Source: Chlorophyllum brunneum (Eukaryota; Basidiomycota; Agaricomycetes; Agaricales; Agaricaceae). Taken from it: a DNA stretch of 64,000 nucleotides. Shown piece after piece: positions 48,133 through 60,240 of the stretch. The first letter of the stretch is position 1. Every line of letters begins with the position of its first letter. Location: assembly GCA_963576785.1 (NCBI GenBank), contig OY756148.1, positions 1,488,001 through 1,552,000 on the forward strand, written 5' to 3'. The notes beneath the pieces were generated by a model that searched no databases, was not told the DNA's origin, and saw only the letters and a list, made by a program, of their open reading frames with translations. The position numbers were made by a program, and so were the translations under genes.

Positions 48133-49566
48133 CTACTCTGTTCGTTGTCGCTTGCCATCCCGGTCGCCATCACCATCCCCAGCGGTAGATGTATGTTCAG
48201 TGGCTTCCTCACTCTTCCGCTTTGCTCCTGTGGTGGCTTCGGTTGTGGCGGGCTGAGGCGATTTGGCGCTCGGTGGTTGAACGGTGGACTGAGGAGCAGG
48301 CGGTACGCCGTTGGAGGCGTTACTACGAAGTGTCTCAAGCTCAAGCTCCAGACGCTGCCTGGCATTGCGCTCTTCTTCCCACATGCGCTTAACCTCTTCT
48401 AATTGGTTCTGGAGATCCCCCATAGCTTGATCCATGAGGAGTTTCTCCAGAGTCCACTTTTCAATATTTCGTGCCTCATTCTCCTTGAGGTGGTGGATGT
48501 ACTGCACGGCTCGTGCAAGGATAGCGCCCTTGGCTTTCTCCCCGTTTCCGCTGGGTACTATCCGTCCAAGTTCATTGATGCCCTCATTGATGTTCCCGCG
48601 ACGGCGACGCTCAACCTCTTTCTGTTTTCTCGACAGTCAGTGAAAGATGACAGGGTAAAAGTATGGACTACATACATGGTTGTCCTTCCTTTGCCTTGTC
48701 CACTCGTCACTTCCCATCGCAGGATTTCTCCGGCGACCGCCGGCTGATGCCGAGTTTGGAGATGCGGGACTGCCAGGCTTGTCGGTAGTCGCAGGAGGGG
48801 CGGTAAGGGACTGGACCGCCTGGGCTGCTTGCTGCAACTGTTGAACAGTGCGCTCATCGGTGGGCGAGCCCTCTGGTCGAGGTGGTTGTGTGGCTGCTGG
48901 AGCAGCTTGTAGGGCAACAGCACTCAACTGACCAAGGTTAGGAGGGCCACGGGGGTGAGAGGAAGGGCCGGGGTCGTTGATGCCTGGAAGTCCCGTAGAT
49001 GCACCCGGCGGTGCATAGTGGACTGGCGGTGGGCCGAAAACAGGATGGGCGGCGAGATTAGACAGTGCTTGAGCAGCGTCCTCTTTCGGGTTGCCTTGTT
49101 CTGCGAGCTAATGAACGAAGGTAAGCAAGCACAGTCAATTACACCACTTATGAGCATGAGCGAAAGGGAAAAATATCTCCTCGTGACTTGCATCGACACG
49201 CTCGTGCTCAGCATCGCGAACGACATACGGTCACGTGTAGCTAATTAATGCATTGATGCGATAGCAGTATTGCATTCATAAGCGATGAATGAAAACAAGG
49301 AATGGGAACCGAAGAAAAGGGTGCAACCAGGTAGGGGCGCTATAAACTAATGGAAAGCTCACCTTGCCGAAGACGTTGGGGAGGTGACGAAGGAGGGACA
49401 TGATCTGGTTCTGATCGAGGCCGGAAAGGTGTACATTGGACAAGTCTGGAGCGGCAGGAATGGCAGATGCTACGCCTGTTTGAGGCTGGGATGCTTGTAC
49501 TTGGGGGGGATTGGGGGGAGGTTGTGCCAGTCCAGGGTCGTGGCTGGGCTGGGTAGCTGGGGCCAT
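48133..49566 (-). CDS. CBF1: bHLH transcription factor, CBF1-like
   Basis: Three exons (49363-49566, 48676-49107, 48133-48621) give 374 aa. The N-terminal ~220 residues are Pro/Gln/Ala-rich. The bHLH starts at the end of exon 2 and continues in exon 3: basic region RQRKDNHKEVERRRRG followed by NINEGINELGRIVPSG, loop, and AKGAILARAVQYIHHLKEN. A coiled coil/leucine repeat follows (MDQAMGDLQNQLEEVKRMWE). The RKDxHKEVERRRR pattern is that of fungal Cbf1, which binds CACGTG boxes at centromeres (CDEI) and at methionine and respiratory gene promoters. The C-terminus is Ser/Pro/Thr-rich, ending DGKRQRTE. An E-box CACGTG lies upstream of its own gene at 49957-49962. Confidence 0.9.
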
Positions 49567-50931
49567 TGTCGTCTTGGTGTCAATCGATGTAGTTCAAGTT
49601 TGTGAACGGCAGAAAGTGTCGTAGGAATTGGGCTAAGAGCGGAATCAAGGGAGACGGCGGAGAATGCGATCTCTGTAACTCGGAGGTGGGTTGAGCTGAT
49701 ATTAGCGACGCTGTCTAGAGCTAAACAAAGAGAAGCAGGGAATTATGAATGCTAGTGTGCGATTCTGGAACCAGTAGGAGCCTTACGGGAGCTTAGAAGT
49801 GCAAATGGGAAGGATTGTATTTGTGCGATAGGCGCTGCTCTGCTTGAGAGGGCGAGGAGGGAGGGATTGGGGGCGTGAAGGTCACGACGGACGTGATCAC
49901 AAAACCCTGTGACCTGGCAAGGTCATACCTTTTTCACGCCCTCCCGGTTCCCACGCCACGTGTGAGTCATGTGGTCTGTCACACTCTTCTTCGCCATTCC
50001 CCATCCGGTAATCACGTCTCATCATCATTGGGCCGAGTTGCCGAGGCGATAAAGCCATATGCACATTTGTCCCAAGCAGATAATCACCTGCAACAAGAGA
50101 TCCGGTAAACTCATTCTGTGGCGCTAAACCCAAACGACGGATCTCAGTTCGATATATTTCGCAACAACCGGGTGCAAGCTTCACACAATGCCCCAACCCA
50201 GCAACCAGCCCTTATCTCTCAAGGTTTTAACGTCCCCTCTGGATTTAATCTGGAGAGGTTATCCAAGACGATGGGTTCGCAACATGTCAAGAGATGACTA
50301 AACTTTGATCCCTTATGCATATGATAAATAAACTCGTGCATGCTGCAAGCGAGTAGAAGGCTGAATCCAATGGAGGACGGCCAATGTCGTAGGAGGATTG
50401 ATATCTCCAGGACGCTTACAGGTCCCTAGTCATTGAAGCAAGGAATGTGGCCGGGCGTATATCATAGAATAAGGATTAGACCACGAGTACAGACAGTCGG
50501 GCCTCTGCAATGGACGGCCTCATGGTGGGAGCCAGAAGCGTGGCCAAGAAGGGTCGTATTAGACGTCGTAAGATGTCCCGCAAATGAGGACAAAAGTTGA
50601 GGCAAGCAAGTCATCTGCCCAGGCGTGTCAACTCATCTGCCACAGATACAACATGATGATTAGACCAAATGTCAGCATCATGTCGGTCACGGAGCTTCGG
50701 GGGTTGTACCTTCTTCGAAGGGCCGGCAGAGATGTATATACTAGACCGTCCCGAACCACATAGCATGACGCAAACGACATGATTCCCGTGGTCAACCACC
50801 CTCTACGCCCGGGAGGTGCATTCTATCAACGGTCTCCGCTCCATTCATTGGCCATTGGAACCATAACCGCATATTTTCCAAAACGCCGAGTTATAATCTG
50901 TGATTACGACGAATTGGCCATGAGAAGCGGT
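49567..50931. other. CBF1-like gene promoter and 3' flank of the 7-TM gene
   Basis: No gene seen. It contains a CACGTG E-box at 49957-49962. Confidence 0.5.
49957..49962. promoter_or_regulatory. E-box CACGTG upstream of the CBF1-like gene
   Basis: The palindrome CACGTG lies about 390 bp before the ATG of the CBF1-like gene, so autoregulation is possible. A single 6-bp site can occur by chance. Confidence 0.35.
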
Positions 50932-52120
50932 TTACGGTTCTGGTTTCAGATGGGCTTTCGGAAATACCTCTGGGACTGATGTCGACGATGTTTGAGTACC
51001 GAGAGACATCTTCCCAGACAGTGTGGAAATAGCCGTCGACACAGTCACTATAGAACATTTCTCAAATCTCAAGCCGCTGACCCGGTCGGCGAACAGTGCT
51101 TCCTCCTTTTCCTTTTGTCGCTGTTGCCTTTCTGCGCGAACTATCAACAGGTTAAACGATATACCGGACGCTAGAATCATCTAATGCATGTTGGAAAGTT
51201 TTCCGTAGTAAACTCAAGATTCGTTGGCTTACCAAAGTCGACGCAAGTGGATTTTGCTTTCGAGTGAATTGGCTCACGAACATGAAGATCGAAGCGGCGG
51301 TGCAGATGAGGCCCGACTCCACGACATTCCTGATAACAGCCCTGAATGTGTTCAGGCTGGAGTGAGTCTCGTCCCATGAGGATCTCGAACGCTTTTCAAC
51401 CGTACGAATTCGGTGAACAACCAACCCTGTCAGTTCGGTGTTAGATAGACTTCGACATTTCAGAATGTTATTCCGGTCACTAACCAGTGGTGATTATGTT
51501 CATGACGATAGTCGTGGCCCAGAATCCTTTATGCACAGACTCTACGACTCTTCCATGTGGCTCGGCCGCCTCAGGTTTGCTTTGCTCATACGTCGTGTAG
51601 GTCATCATACCGAACCCAGAACACCAAAGGATGACAGGCACACCAACAATAGTTCGTTGGGAGAAGAGTACCATCCAACAGCGGTATATCTATTGACTTC
51701 AATTTTATCGTTCTTTAAGATACGAATGACCACCCACCATCGTTCCCTCCGTTAGCAAGGAAGCAAGTGCCACGATAAAGGTCTTAGTCATGTTATCAAT
51801 CGGGGAGCCATAGGCGGGGACCAATTCTAACGCACCCTGATAACATTGCACCATTGCATGGGGTTACAACTACCATCTTCAACAGAGCTAGGTATGCGAC
51901 AGTGTTGTACGATCTTCTGCAATCGAATCATTGCAAGAGCGATATCGAGGGTCACCAGCACAAAAAGCATGGAACCGACGGTGTACATCCACCATTTGCC
52001 TTGCTTCCGCCTGATGAATGCCCGGGCGCAACAAACCAGCGATATCAGGAAAAATCCGTAGAATACGGCTCCGACGCAGAGACCAGTGTAGTGAGTGAGA
52101 AATCCATCGCCGGTTTGCAT
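50932..52120 (-). CDS. Orphan seven-transmembrane protein of the basidiomycete GPCR-like family, second locus
   Basis: Five exons (51884-52120, 51738-51836, 51485-51689, 51233-51426, 50932-51180) sum to 327 aa. Helices include THYTGLCVGAVFYGFFLISL, MYTVGSMLFVLVTLDIALAM, NMTKTFIVALASLLTEGTMI followed by the conserved YRCW, VGVPVILWCSGFGMMTY, TTIVMNIITTGLVVHRIR, GLICTAASIFMFVSQF and ILASGISFNLLIVRAE. The tail contains the family-like VPEVFPKAHLKPEP. The first intron (47 bp) uses a GTTGAA donor chosen to keep frame. Same fold and orphan status as the gene at 3354, but the sequences are far apart, so these are separate subfamilies. Confidence 0.8.
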
Positions 52121-52793
52121 GACAGAACTGTACGAAGTATGAATCTGTGAGCGACAGGTTCATAATCTGGTTGCACTTGAGCCAAACCATTAGAGATAGA
52201 ACCGAGCATGACCAACCTAAAGGAAGAGGAATTCTCTGTGGCTGGGGTAGCGAGTCGGATTGTAGCCCGCGTTATATGCTGGGACTTAAACATCCACATA
52301 GCAACTGCTGTTGACTGTGGAAATTGGAAGGTTTGGCTCTGATGGCGGTTCACTAACAGCAAATCACACAGCATCAGTTACCTTGCTAGATTACCTCGAA
52401 ATGTACACGAATTAGGCTTCTTTTGCGCGGTGTGCCCTTAACGTGCTGTTGTCGGCGCTGTATTACAGCATCTCGTACTTGAGCAAAGGTCCAGGCACAT
52501 CAAAGTGCGAGAGTCTAGTGTGAAGGCGAAGGCAACTTTAGATGTGTCAGAATAGAGCAAGGATCCACATGCTCCAGACAGTTTACGATGAGCTGTAAAA
52601 CGGAATGGGCTTCGTGGGCTGAAAACATGTACATGGGAGTGCTTGGGATACAGCGTTGATGCTTAGGTAGAATGCGATGTGCCGTGAAATTGAACCATTT
52701 GAAACAGCTTCGCAGAGGGAAAAATCAATTAATTCGTATGATCAAGTAATCTACCGGAAACCTAGTACCAGTCGAGAGAATAAGAAACGGAGG
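52121..52793. other. Intergenic region, no gene seen
   Basis: Upstream of the 7-TM gene and downstream of the BAP31-like gene. Short frames (52045-52374, 52188 area) overlap the 7-TM start and are shadows. Confidence 0.5.
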
Positions 52794-53667
52794 CTAATCC
52801 CGTCGCTTGTCGGACGATTTGCCCGAGATGGTGTTGAGCTCTGTCGCGAGTCGATCATATTCTTTGAAGTTCTGAGAAGCTTGTTTCTTCAAGGTATCTG
52901 AGTGGCTTGAGGGACAGTCAAGTGAAAAGCCGACCAACACGTACTGAAATCGGATTCCTTAGCAGCTAACTTTTCCTTGAGGTCAGCAACTTCCTTCTGA
53001 ACTTCTGGTGATCGGACGTTCCCCTTCTGTGAAACAGGAAATTAGTAGCTGATGAACAGTGACCAGTTTATCTCACTTACCTGCTGCTTGAGTTTAGAGC
53101 ATTCCTCTTGAACGTGGATGAGTTCAAGTATGATGTTGAAAGTGCGGGTGAGGACGAGAGAAAGGAAGAGACAAAAGCCAGTAAGGTAGACGTTACGCTG
53201 GGCACTGAAAGATGGAGGTAAGTAATGTAGCGGAGTGGCAGCTCAGAGACGTACTAGAATTTCCGAGCGTGCATATTCGTCTCTGCCCTCATTTCTGGTA
53301 CTCCACCCTTCCCAGACTTTGCTAAATCAGTCTCTGCGGCGATGCGGAGCATGCGTTGAAGGGCATCCGCGAACAGAATGGCGACAAATCTGAAATGGGA
53401 GAAGGGGTAAGCCACACAATTGACCGAAGTAAGGCAAAATCCCGAACATAAATGAGATCTTCAGGCCGTAAGCGATTTTGGCGACAACGGCAGAGGTAGA
53501 GAGGAAAGAAAAGATGCGTTTGCGAACGGTGAACGGTAACGGGGCGACAAGGATGCAGAATGTCACCATCTGGCGAGTATGATTAGGTCCATTTTCAAGT
53601 TCACTTAAAGCGAACACACCTCTGCTGCGAGCAAGAAGAACGTCAAAGAATAGCTGTGGGGGAGCAT
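52794..53667 (-). CDS. BAP31/Yet3-like ER membrane protein
   Basis: Six exons (53620-53667, 53448-53569, 53255-53389, 53081-53204, 52945-53026, 52794-52897) encode 204 aa. The start MLPHSYSLTFFLLAAE is the second ATG; the ATG 7 bp upstream opens another frame. Three hydrophobic segments follow (LTFFLLAAEMVTFCILVAPL, FVAILFADALQRM, NVYLTGFCLFLSLVLTRTFNIILELI), then a coiled-coil tail (KGNVRSPEVQKEVADLKEKL, KQASQNFKEYDRLATEL). The C-terminus DKRRD has basic residues at -4 and -3, which may serve for ER retrieval. BAP31 family proteins act in ER export and quality control. It is divergent from the SNF2-RING gene. Confidence 0.87.
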
Positions 53668-53799
53668 TGAGCATAAGGTGCCATGGGAAGGACCAAGAGC
53701 CTCACTAGATTGTCATTCTGCAAGTACTTGGATGGATGTAAATGAGGAGGAGGTCTGAGGATGAGGCCTCGCCTTGAACAAACACGGATGCCATCGTGC

Positions 53800-53807
53800 T
53801 GACGTCA
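53800..53807. promoter_or_regulatory. CRE palindrome TGACGTCA
   Basis: An exact CREB/ATF-type site 133 bp upstream of the BAP31-like gene. In fungi such sites are bound by bZIP stress regulators, including Hac1-related factors with similar sites. Confidence 0.5.
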
Positions 53808-53822
53808 TGGGACACGTTCCTC

Positions 53823-53830
53823 CACGTGAC
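53823..53830. promoter_or_regulatory. CDEI-type E-box CACGTGAC
   Basis: CACGTGAC is the complement of GTCACGTG and matches RTCACRTG exactly. A second match, ATCACATG, is at 53994-54001. Confidence 0.5.
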
Positions 53831-53985
53831 CATGCACTGTGCCTTGATGATAGTCACTGCATTGTCTTTGGCCTGTGCCCTCTCAACAGAGCGGGTGAGA
53901 AATCAGCGTAGCCCCGAACAGGGCAGCCGGTTCCGCGTTGTGCTCGAGTCAGCTGTGAGCCCATCGGTTCTTCGTTGTGACCCGT

Positions 53986-56900
53986 ATGGGGCCATCACAT
54001 GACTGTGACACATCATTATTAAACCCCTTGTCTCCCGCCACAACCTCACCCGGTCGAGCCTGTTCTCCATTGTACTTAAGTTCTATGCGAATATCATGCT
54101 CGCAGCATTCCATTCCTACAAGACTGCTCGCATCCGACATATGGCCTGAACGCAAGAGGTCCGGGGATTTCTTCCCTTTCTACAAATTAGCTGGACTCTT
54201 CGATCGAGTACTGCAAGAGCATTCGTGTGCCAGTCAGGAGAAAGGGAAAAAAAGGGCTGCTTCTCCTGTGGATTCCCCCCAATCAACAAAGAAACGAAGG
54301 CTCACACTGAGCGGAGAGGTGTCAAGTGTCGACAGTCCATCCCTGCTCTTCACACCTCCAAACATGTCCCGACGTCCAGTAGGAGAAGAAAGATTACCTG
54401 TCTGGAGACATACTTTTACTATGCGCTACGTGCATAATTCTGATCACCAGCTGCCAGTCGGGCTTGCGGCGGTTTTGAATACCCTTCGCGACTCCTCCGA
54501 ACCCACTATCATCAACATGGGTAGCTGCTGCGTGTTGGATTTTGCACAGAAACTAGTTGCTGTTTGGGGGGTTCCATCACAGTTCATTGGGTATCAGGAT
54601 TGGCTACTTCTGCCAGTGTCCGATAATGCACAAGACCATGCCGCCATTTTACAGAGTTGTTATGAATTACAGCACGTTGGGAAGGTGGATATTCAAGCAA
54701 ATATGAATGTCGTCTTTCTGCCGGAAGGTTTCTGCGATCCTAGGGAGCTCCCTTTTGAAATACAGCTTGAGGTAGCTGTTTCGTTCTGTCTTCCTACATT
54801 ATTCGAACCACTACTTCGGCGGACACCCAAGAAACGCATTTATTTCATAGATGAATGCCAATCTCATCTATATCATTTTCTCTACGGCCAGGACTCGAAC
54901 ACACATCGCAACATCGATATCCCTTACTTTTACTCCATTCTCACTTCCGCCTCTTCTATACAGTCCCAGGAAGCCGACAATGCTATGCAACCGGATGCCC
55001 TCCTACCGAACCTTCTTCCCTTTCAGCGTCGAAGTGTAGCTTGGTTGCTTGGACGTGAGGGGAAAGAGGTGACGTCCGAAGGCGACATTATATCCAAAAC
55101 CAGTGACACCGAGTACTCTTTTTGGGACGAGGTGGAAGAAGGGAACCATACTTTCTACTACAATCGCCTTGGCCGTATGCTCTATCAAGAGAAACCCGCC
55201 ACGGAGAGAGCATTCGGTGGCATACTCGCGGAAGAACCGGGTCTAGGGAAAACGTTGGAGACACTGTCCTTGATACTACTCAATGCAGCACCTGAGAATC
55301 GTAATCCATCCTTAATGCGTTGGGATCCGCAAGCGAGGTTAAATGTCAAGGCTGTCAAAGTACGGACCAGCTTTCCCTGATTCTCTAAAATTCACTCACG
55401 GAGTGAATCAGACGACTCTTATTGTGACCCCTAGTTCACTGGCTGGACAATGGGCCGACGAAATCAGCGCTCACGCGCCTTCACTGAAGGTCCTTATTTA
55501 TGATGGCTGGTCGAAGGTCACTGTCCCAATCACCAACACTCCAGAAGAGAAAGAGCGCGTACGGAAGTTAATGAAAGAGAAACGCCAGAAGAAATCGTTT
55601 TCAAATGTGAGCGCCCAGAAAAGCAAATTTTCGTCAGCAAAGGGTAGCTCCCGTAAGGGGAAAAAGAAGGTGGTGGAGCGTGACTTGACAGACAGCGACG
55701 AGTCTCCGGAGATGGCTGTGAATGAAGCCGATGGCGAGGACGTTTTAGATTGGTGCAGATATGTGCAGCAGTATGATGTTGTGATAACAACGTACGCAGT
55801 GCTCCGCTCGGATTTCAATGTTGCCCGAGCGGCTATTGAGCGACCAAGACGTGAAGATGTGTCTTACGCCAACATTGAACGCCCTAGGAGTCCCCTGGTT
55901 ATGGTGGAATGGATGCGAGTCGTCATGGATGAGGTACAGATGGTGGGTGGTGGAAAGACAGAGTGAGTATTCATCGTCCCCAGTCAAACTCAGACTGACG
56001 CTTAGACAGGGATATGGTGTCACTAATACCCAGGCTGGCTTCATTCGCAGTATCCGGAACCCCTGCACGGTCCCAAGTGTCAGATCTTAGTCACGTTCTA
56101 AAGTCCGTTCTCTTACTCTTAGTCCCGGTATCATCCCTTAATCTGTGTTGAAAGATTCTTACGCGTTAACAATATCGTTGGCTCTCCACGTATGTGGGCT
56201 CAGCTGCTTCAGCGGCAGAATGCTGCAGAATTCGCATCTTTCTTCCAGAAGTACGCAATCAGGTCGGTTTGTTGTCGCAATTACACAATTGAGTGCGAGC
56301 TGAAAATCCATATTACCAGAACCGTCAAGGCTGACATTAAAACAGAGTTGACCATCCCCCAACAAACGCGTTACATTATTGGCATAGAACTTGGGCCTGT
56401 AGAAAAAGAGGTAAGCTAGACTCTGCTGATCACGACGTTGCTGTTAATCTTCGGTAGGTCTATGACCAAACGTTCCAGGCAACCCTAGATGAACTTGGAT
56501 TGGACGTACGAGGAATCGCAGTTTCAGCTGGGTGGCAGGTTGATGCTATGTCTCTCCGAAATTCCATTCGCAAGCTGCGAGCCATTTGCACCCATCCACA
56601 GGTAGGTCCTCTCGCTATTTTGGGAATTTCATAATCGTAACTCTCTTCTTGTAGGTCGGACAGCTACAAAGGCAAGGTGATAAGCCAATCAAACGGGGGG
56701 CGCTCAAAACCATGGAAGCTGTGCTGGATGATCTTAAAGACAAGAACTGGAGGTCGACCATGGATGATGCTAAGACCAAAGTGAGTTTAGCCTGGACTAA
56801 ATCAATATTGCGGTACTCTTTAATGTCGTTGCAGATACAAGGGTTATGTAGTTTGGCTCAATTTCAACAGCAAACACAGGAACAAAATCGCTACCAAGCA

Positions 56901-59900
56901 GCCCTACAGACGCTACAGGATGCCGAGAGAGAGGTCAATCGATTGATTGACGAGCTTGAAACCTCGATCAAACAACACTATGAAAAGGGAGAAGTGCTCA
57001 AGAGGCAGGCTTCGGCTTCGGCTTTACCCCAAGATGATCCTCAAGGGTTAAGTCAAAATGAGTCGGATGGGGGGCATGAGAAGGGTAAAGGGCGTGAGCA
57101 TTCCCCGATATCGACAAGCGATGACTTTGCGGGGACAGCAATCGGCGAAGAGCATGCCAACAAGCGTCGGGCGCTCCAGCAGCGACTAAGGGAAGTGCGC
57201 CTTGTGCTACATCGCATAAAATTCTTGCAAGGAGATGTGTATCATGTCTTGGGTGGCCTGTATGCTGCCTCTGAAACTGGGGCATATGGGGTTGCCGACG
57301 ACATTAGACGAGATCTATTGAAGGGTATGTCGTCCACGCCTCGAGAGGACTCAACGCCTAACTTAAATACTCGTAGGCGCGGAAGACGATGCGTATCGCA
57401 TAATGGTGACGCTCTCTGTCTCAAAGATAAGGGATGGCATCTCCGCACCTGATCTTTTGGTCCAAATCCCTTTCCTTCAGGAGGGCTGCAAAGCCAAGAG
57501 ATCGCGCGAACTGGTGAGCTAATTTCTCATCTGCATACAGTAGATCCCCGAAACCGATCGTAATATAGCTGGACGAGGCACACGGGGTCATAGACTGTAT
57601 TCTCAATGAGCAATCTGTCCTCTTGTGGGAGTGGAGAACCCACATCATTGAACTTCTCTCACAAAGATTAAGTCCGGGCGATGGTGAAGCGGATGGACAG
57701 GAATATCAGCGTACTCTGGATAACCAGGGCGAGGCCGAGGTGTATTTGCAATTATATGCCGCTCTTCTGGCGGACCGTCGAGAAGCTCTCCTTCATGAGC
57801 GTACGCTGTTAGCTGTTCATGACGTTCGCGAGAAGAAACTTCGGCAGACAGCCGCTGCGATGAAGGCTGCGGCTGCATCGGTAACTGACGCTTCGGGGGA
57901 GCCTGTATTGCAGGCCGCAGATGACGTGGACTTGCAGCCGGAGCATGTCGTCGCACACAAGGAGTTATCAGAGAGGAGGAAATCCATTTTGGGGAAATTA
58001 GGAAATAATGCACTGCGCACGGTAAATGTGACTCTGTAGCTTACTGGGGGTTATCTAACACATTAAGTAGATAGCCTTTGACCTCCATGGCGTCGCAGCT
58101 TCAATCAGAAATGAGAAGGATCCGGAGAAGTTATGGGCAAAGAACGCGTCAAATCAGTTGCGGCGGCTCATTTCGGATCAAGGTGCGCATACCCGGATTG
58201 ACGTAAACAATCCGCATTGATGAATGTGTTAGAAATTCTTCATGATAGGCTCGATGCAGACCTCGCATTAATGAGGAAGGCGTTCAACCAGAGGATCGTG
58301 TACTTCAGACAACTTCAAGAAATATCAGACTCAGTCATCCAAGCAGAATGGAGTGGGCCTATTGAAATTGCAATAACAGAAGAAGTCGCGAAAAACAAGG
58401 TTCTGGACACAAGGATTGCAGTTGGACGTTCAAGGCAGCGGTACCTCGCCAACCTTGTACAGAGCAAAGGGAAGATGGACGAGGATGACGATGACGATAC
58501 TTGTACTCTGTGCAAATGCGAATTTACTCGTGGTTATATAACTCAATGGTGCCGTTGCCCTTTCTTTTCCATACTCTGGACATTACTGAACCGCTGGGCA
58601 TCAGTGCACATATATTCTGCGAAGTAAGTCAACGTGGCTAGATCTAGATAGGAGAGCCTTGACGCTAAACTTCGCTGACAGGGATGTATGCAAGCTTGGA
58701 TGGCAAAGAGAGACGGAAGGACTTGTCCAATGTGCAGGTAGGAGCATATCCCTCATAGACAAACAATTAGGTTGATTTTCAACCCTCGACAGAGTTGAGA
58801 TAGACCCGAACACACTCCAACGGTTTATTGTTGGATCGAAGCCGGATTCCGAACAGAAGCCAGAGGAAAACTCCACCCAACACAAGATTGATGTAGCTGT
58901 GCCTAAATCGCATCGAAAAACGGTATATAACACCATCGGTAGGTCTGTTCATTCGTTGGAGAGAATGATGGTGTTCAAGGAACACGTCCCAAGATCCTGA
59001 GGAGTTTGAGGCCATACAACAAGTCGAAGCACTCGGTGATTATGGGAGTAAGATCCAGACCCTCGTCAAGCATTTGCTATATTTGCAAGTAAACGACCCC
59101 GGAGCAAAGAGTATCGTGTTCTCTGCCTGGGCGGATTCCCTACATAGTAAGCCAATGTCTGTTTTATATTCTGTGCTCTAATGACGGTATTCGTAGTTGT
59201 GCAAGCTGCACTTGCTCACAATGGTACCCATCTTCTCCCATTGTCGCAGTCGCGCTCCCATTCTAACATGCCACTTGGGTGTTGGGTGAAACAGGCATTC
59301 GTTCCTTGCGTATAGACCAAAATTCAAAGAATGAGAATGCCGCCAAGAAATTTAGAAAGGATCCTAATATCCCAGTCTTACTTCTCCATGGGTGAGCGAT
59401 TTAGCTTGGTAGCACCACTCCAGTGTCTCCTTAACCGACATTGTTATCCAGTGAACGAGAAAATGCAGGTCTTAACTTGACATGCGCTTCTCGTGTCTTC
59501 CTTCTCGAGAGTGTTGTGCACCACGGTTTCGAGCTTCAAGCCATCGCACGTATCGATCGTCTTGGCCAAACGCGTCCTACTGAGGGTTAGTGATTCTATG
59601 ACAACATCCGGTTCGGGAAATTAAAACCAACCCATGCAACGTTTTTGTGTTTCATAGTATATTGCTATTATGCCGAGGACACTGTTGAACGGAATATCCT
59701 CGAGCTCGCAGCACGCCAAGGCCTATCACTGTATACGAAAGAAAACGCAGCTATTACCCTCAATGTATCGACTTTCGAGCTCGATGACGCAAAGAAGGTG
59801 ATTCATGCTCCGACAAAAAAGAAAGCGAAGGCGCAGAAAGGAGATTTCATCTTCCAGTACGTGCCCTTGCACTTGTACGATCTGCCAAGAGCTGACTTCA

Positions 59901-60122
59901 TAATGCAGAGTTGATGATATGTTGGCCATCTTATTCCCTCATATGTACGAGGATATTGAATATCTGATTCCGGACGAGGCGAGAGCGAATGGCGCTGCCG
60001 ATGGCTCGAGGGGGACTTTGAGTGGGACTAGTGCTTTAGCTGGTACGCAGCTGAATGGTACAACCTACAGGGCTAGGATAGGGCAAGAAAACGCTGTCGC
60101 TGGCCCTTCAAGGTTGCGCTGA
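53986..60122 (+). CDS. SNF2-type ATPase with embedded RING finger, SHPRH/Irc20-like
   Basis: About 1,600-1,700 aa over many exons, ending TGA at 60120-60122. The helicase N-lobe has GGILAEEPGLGKTLETLSL (Walker A), TTLIVTPSSLAGQW, YDVVITTYAVLRSDF and VVMDEVQMVGG (DEVQ in place of DEAH, as in SHPRH). Then comes SGTPA, a long coiled insert, and a C3HC4 RING: CTLCKCEFTRGYITQ, then CAHIFCEGC joined over an intron, and CPMCR. The C-lobe contains SIVFSAWADSL, SRVFLLESVVHHGFELQAIARIDRLGQTRPTEV. This is the layout of SHPRH/Irc20, E3 ligases acting on PCNA and DNA damage tolerance. No PHD or linker-histone domain is seen. The start is uncertain: 53986 is the most 5' in-frame ATG, with another at 54085; an upstream exon cannot be excluded. 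Confidence 0.88.
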
Positions 60123-60240
60123 CATTCGGGAAAATCATTCAAATGTTTGGATACCGCCTACAACCAATATACACCGTGTACATATTCCAGAATAATACTA
60201 TCATCCCTGGTCAAGAAACCGGGTAAAATGCGGATACTTA
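60123..60240. other. Short convergent spacer
   Basis: 118 bp tail-to-tail between the SNF2-RING gene and the following minus-strand gene. Overlapping 3' UTRs are likely. Confidence 0.6.

Larger units (their letters stand above)
53668..53985. other. Divergent promoter, BAP31-like gene / SNF2-RING gene
   Basis: About 320 bp hold a perfect CRE and a perfect CDEI-type site, with another CDEI match just inside or beside the start of the SNF2 gene. Confidence 0.5.

Noticed and set aside
53327..53674. 115-codon minus frame starting 7 bp upstream of the BAP31-like start
   Set aside because: Only its middle part coincides with a true exon; the first ATG leads into the wrong frame and the conserved start uses the second ATG.
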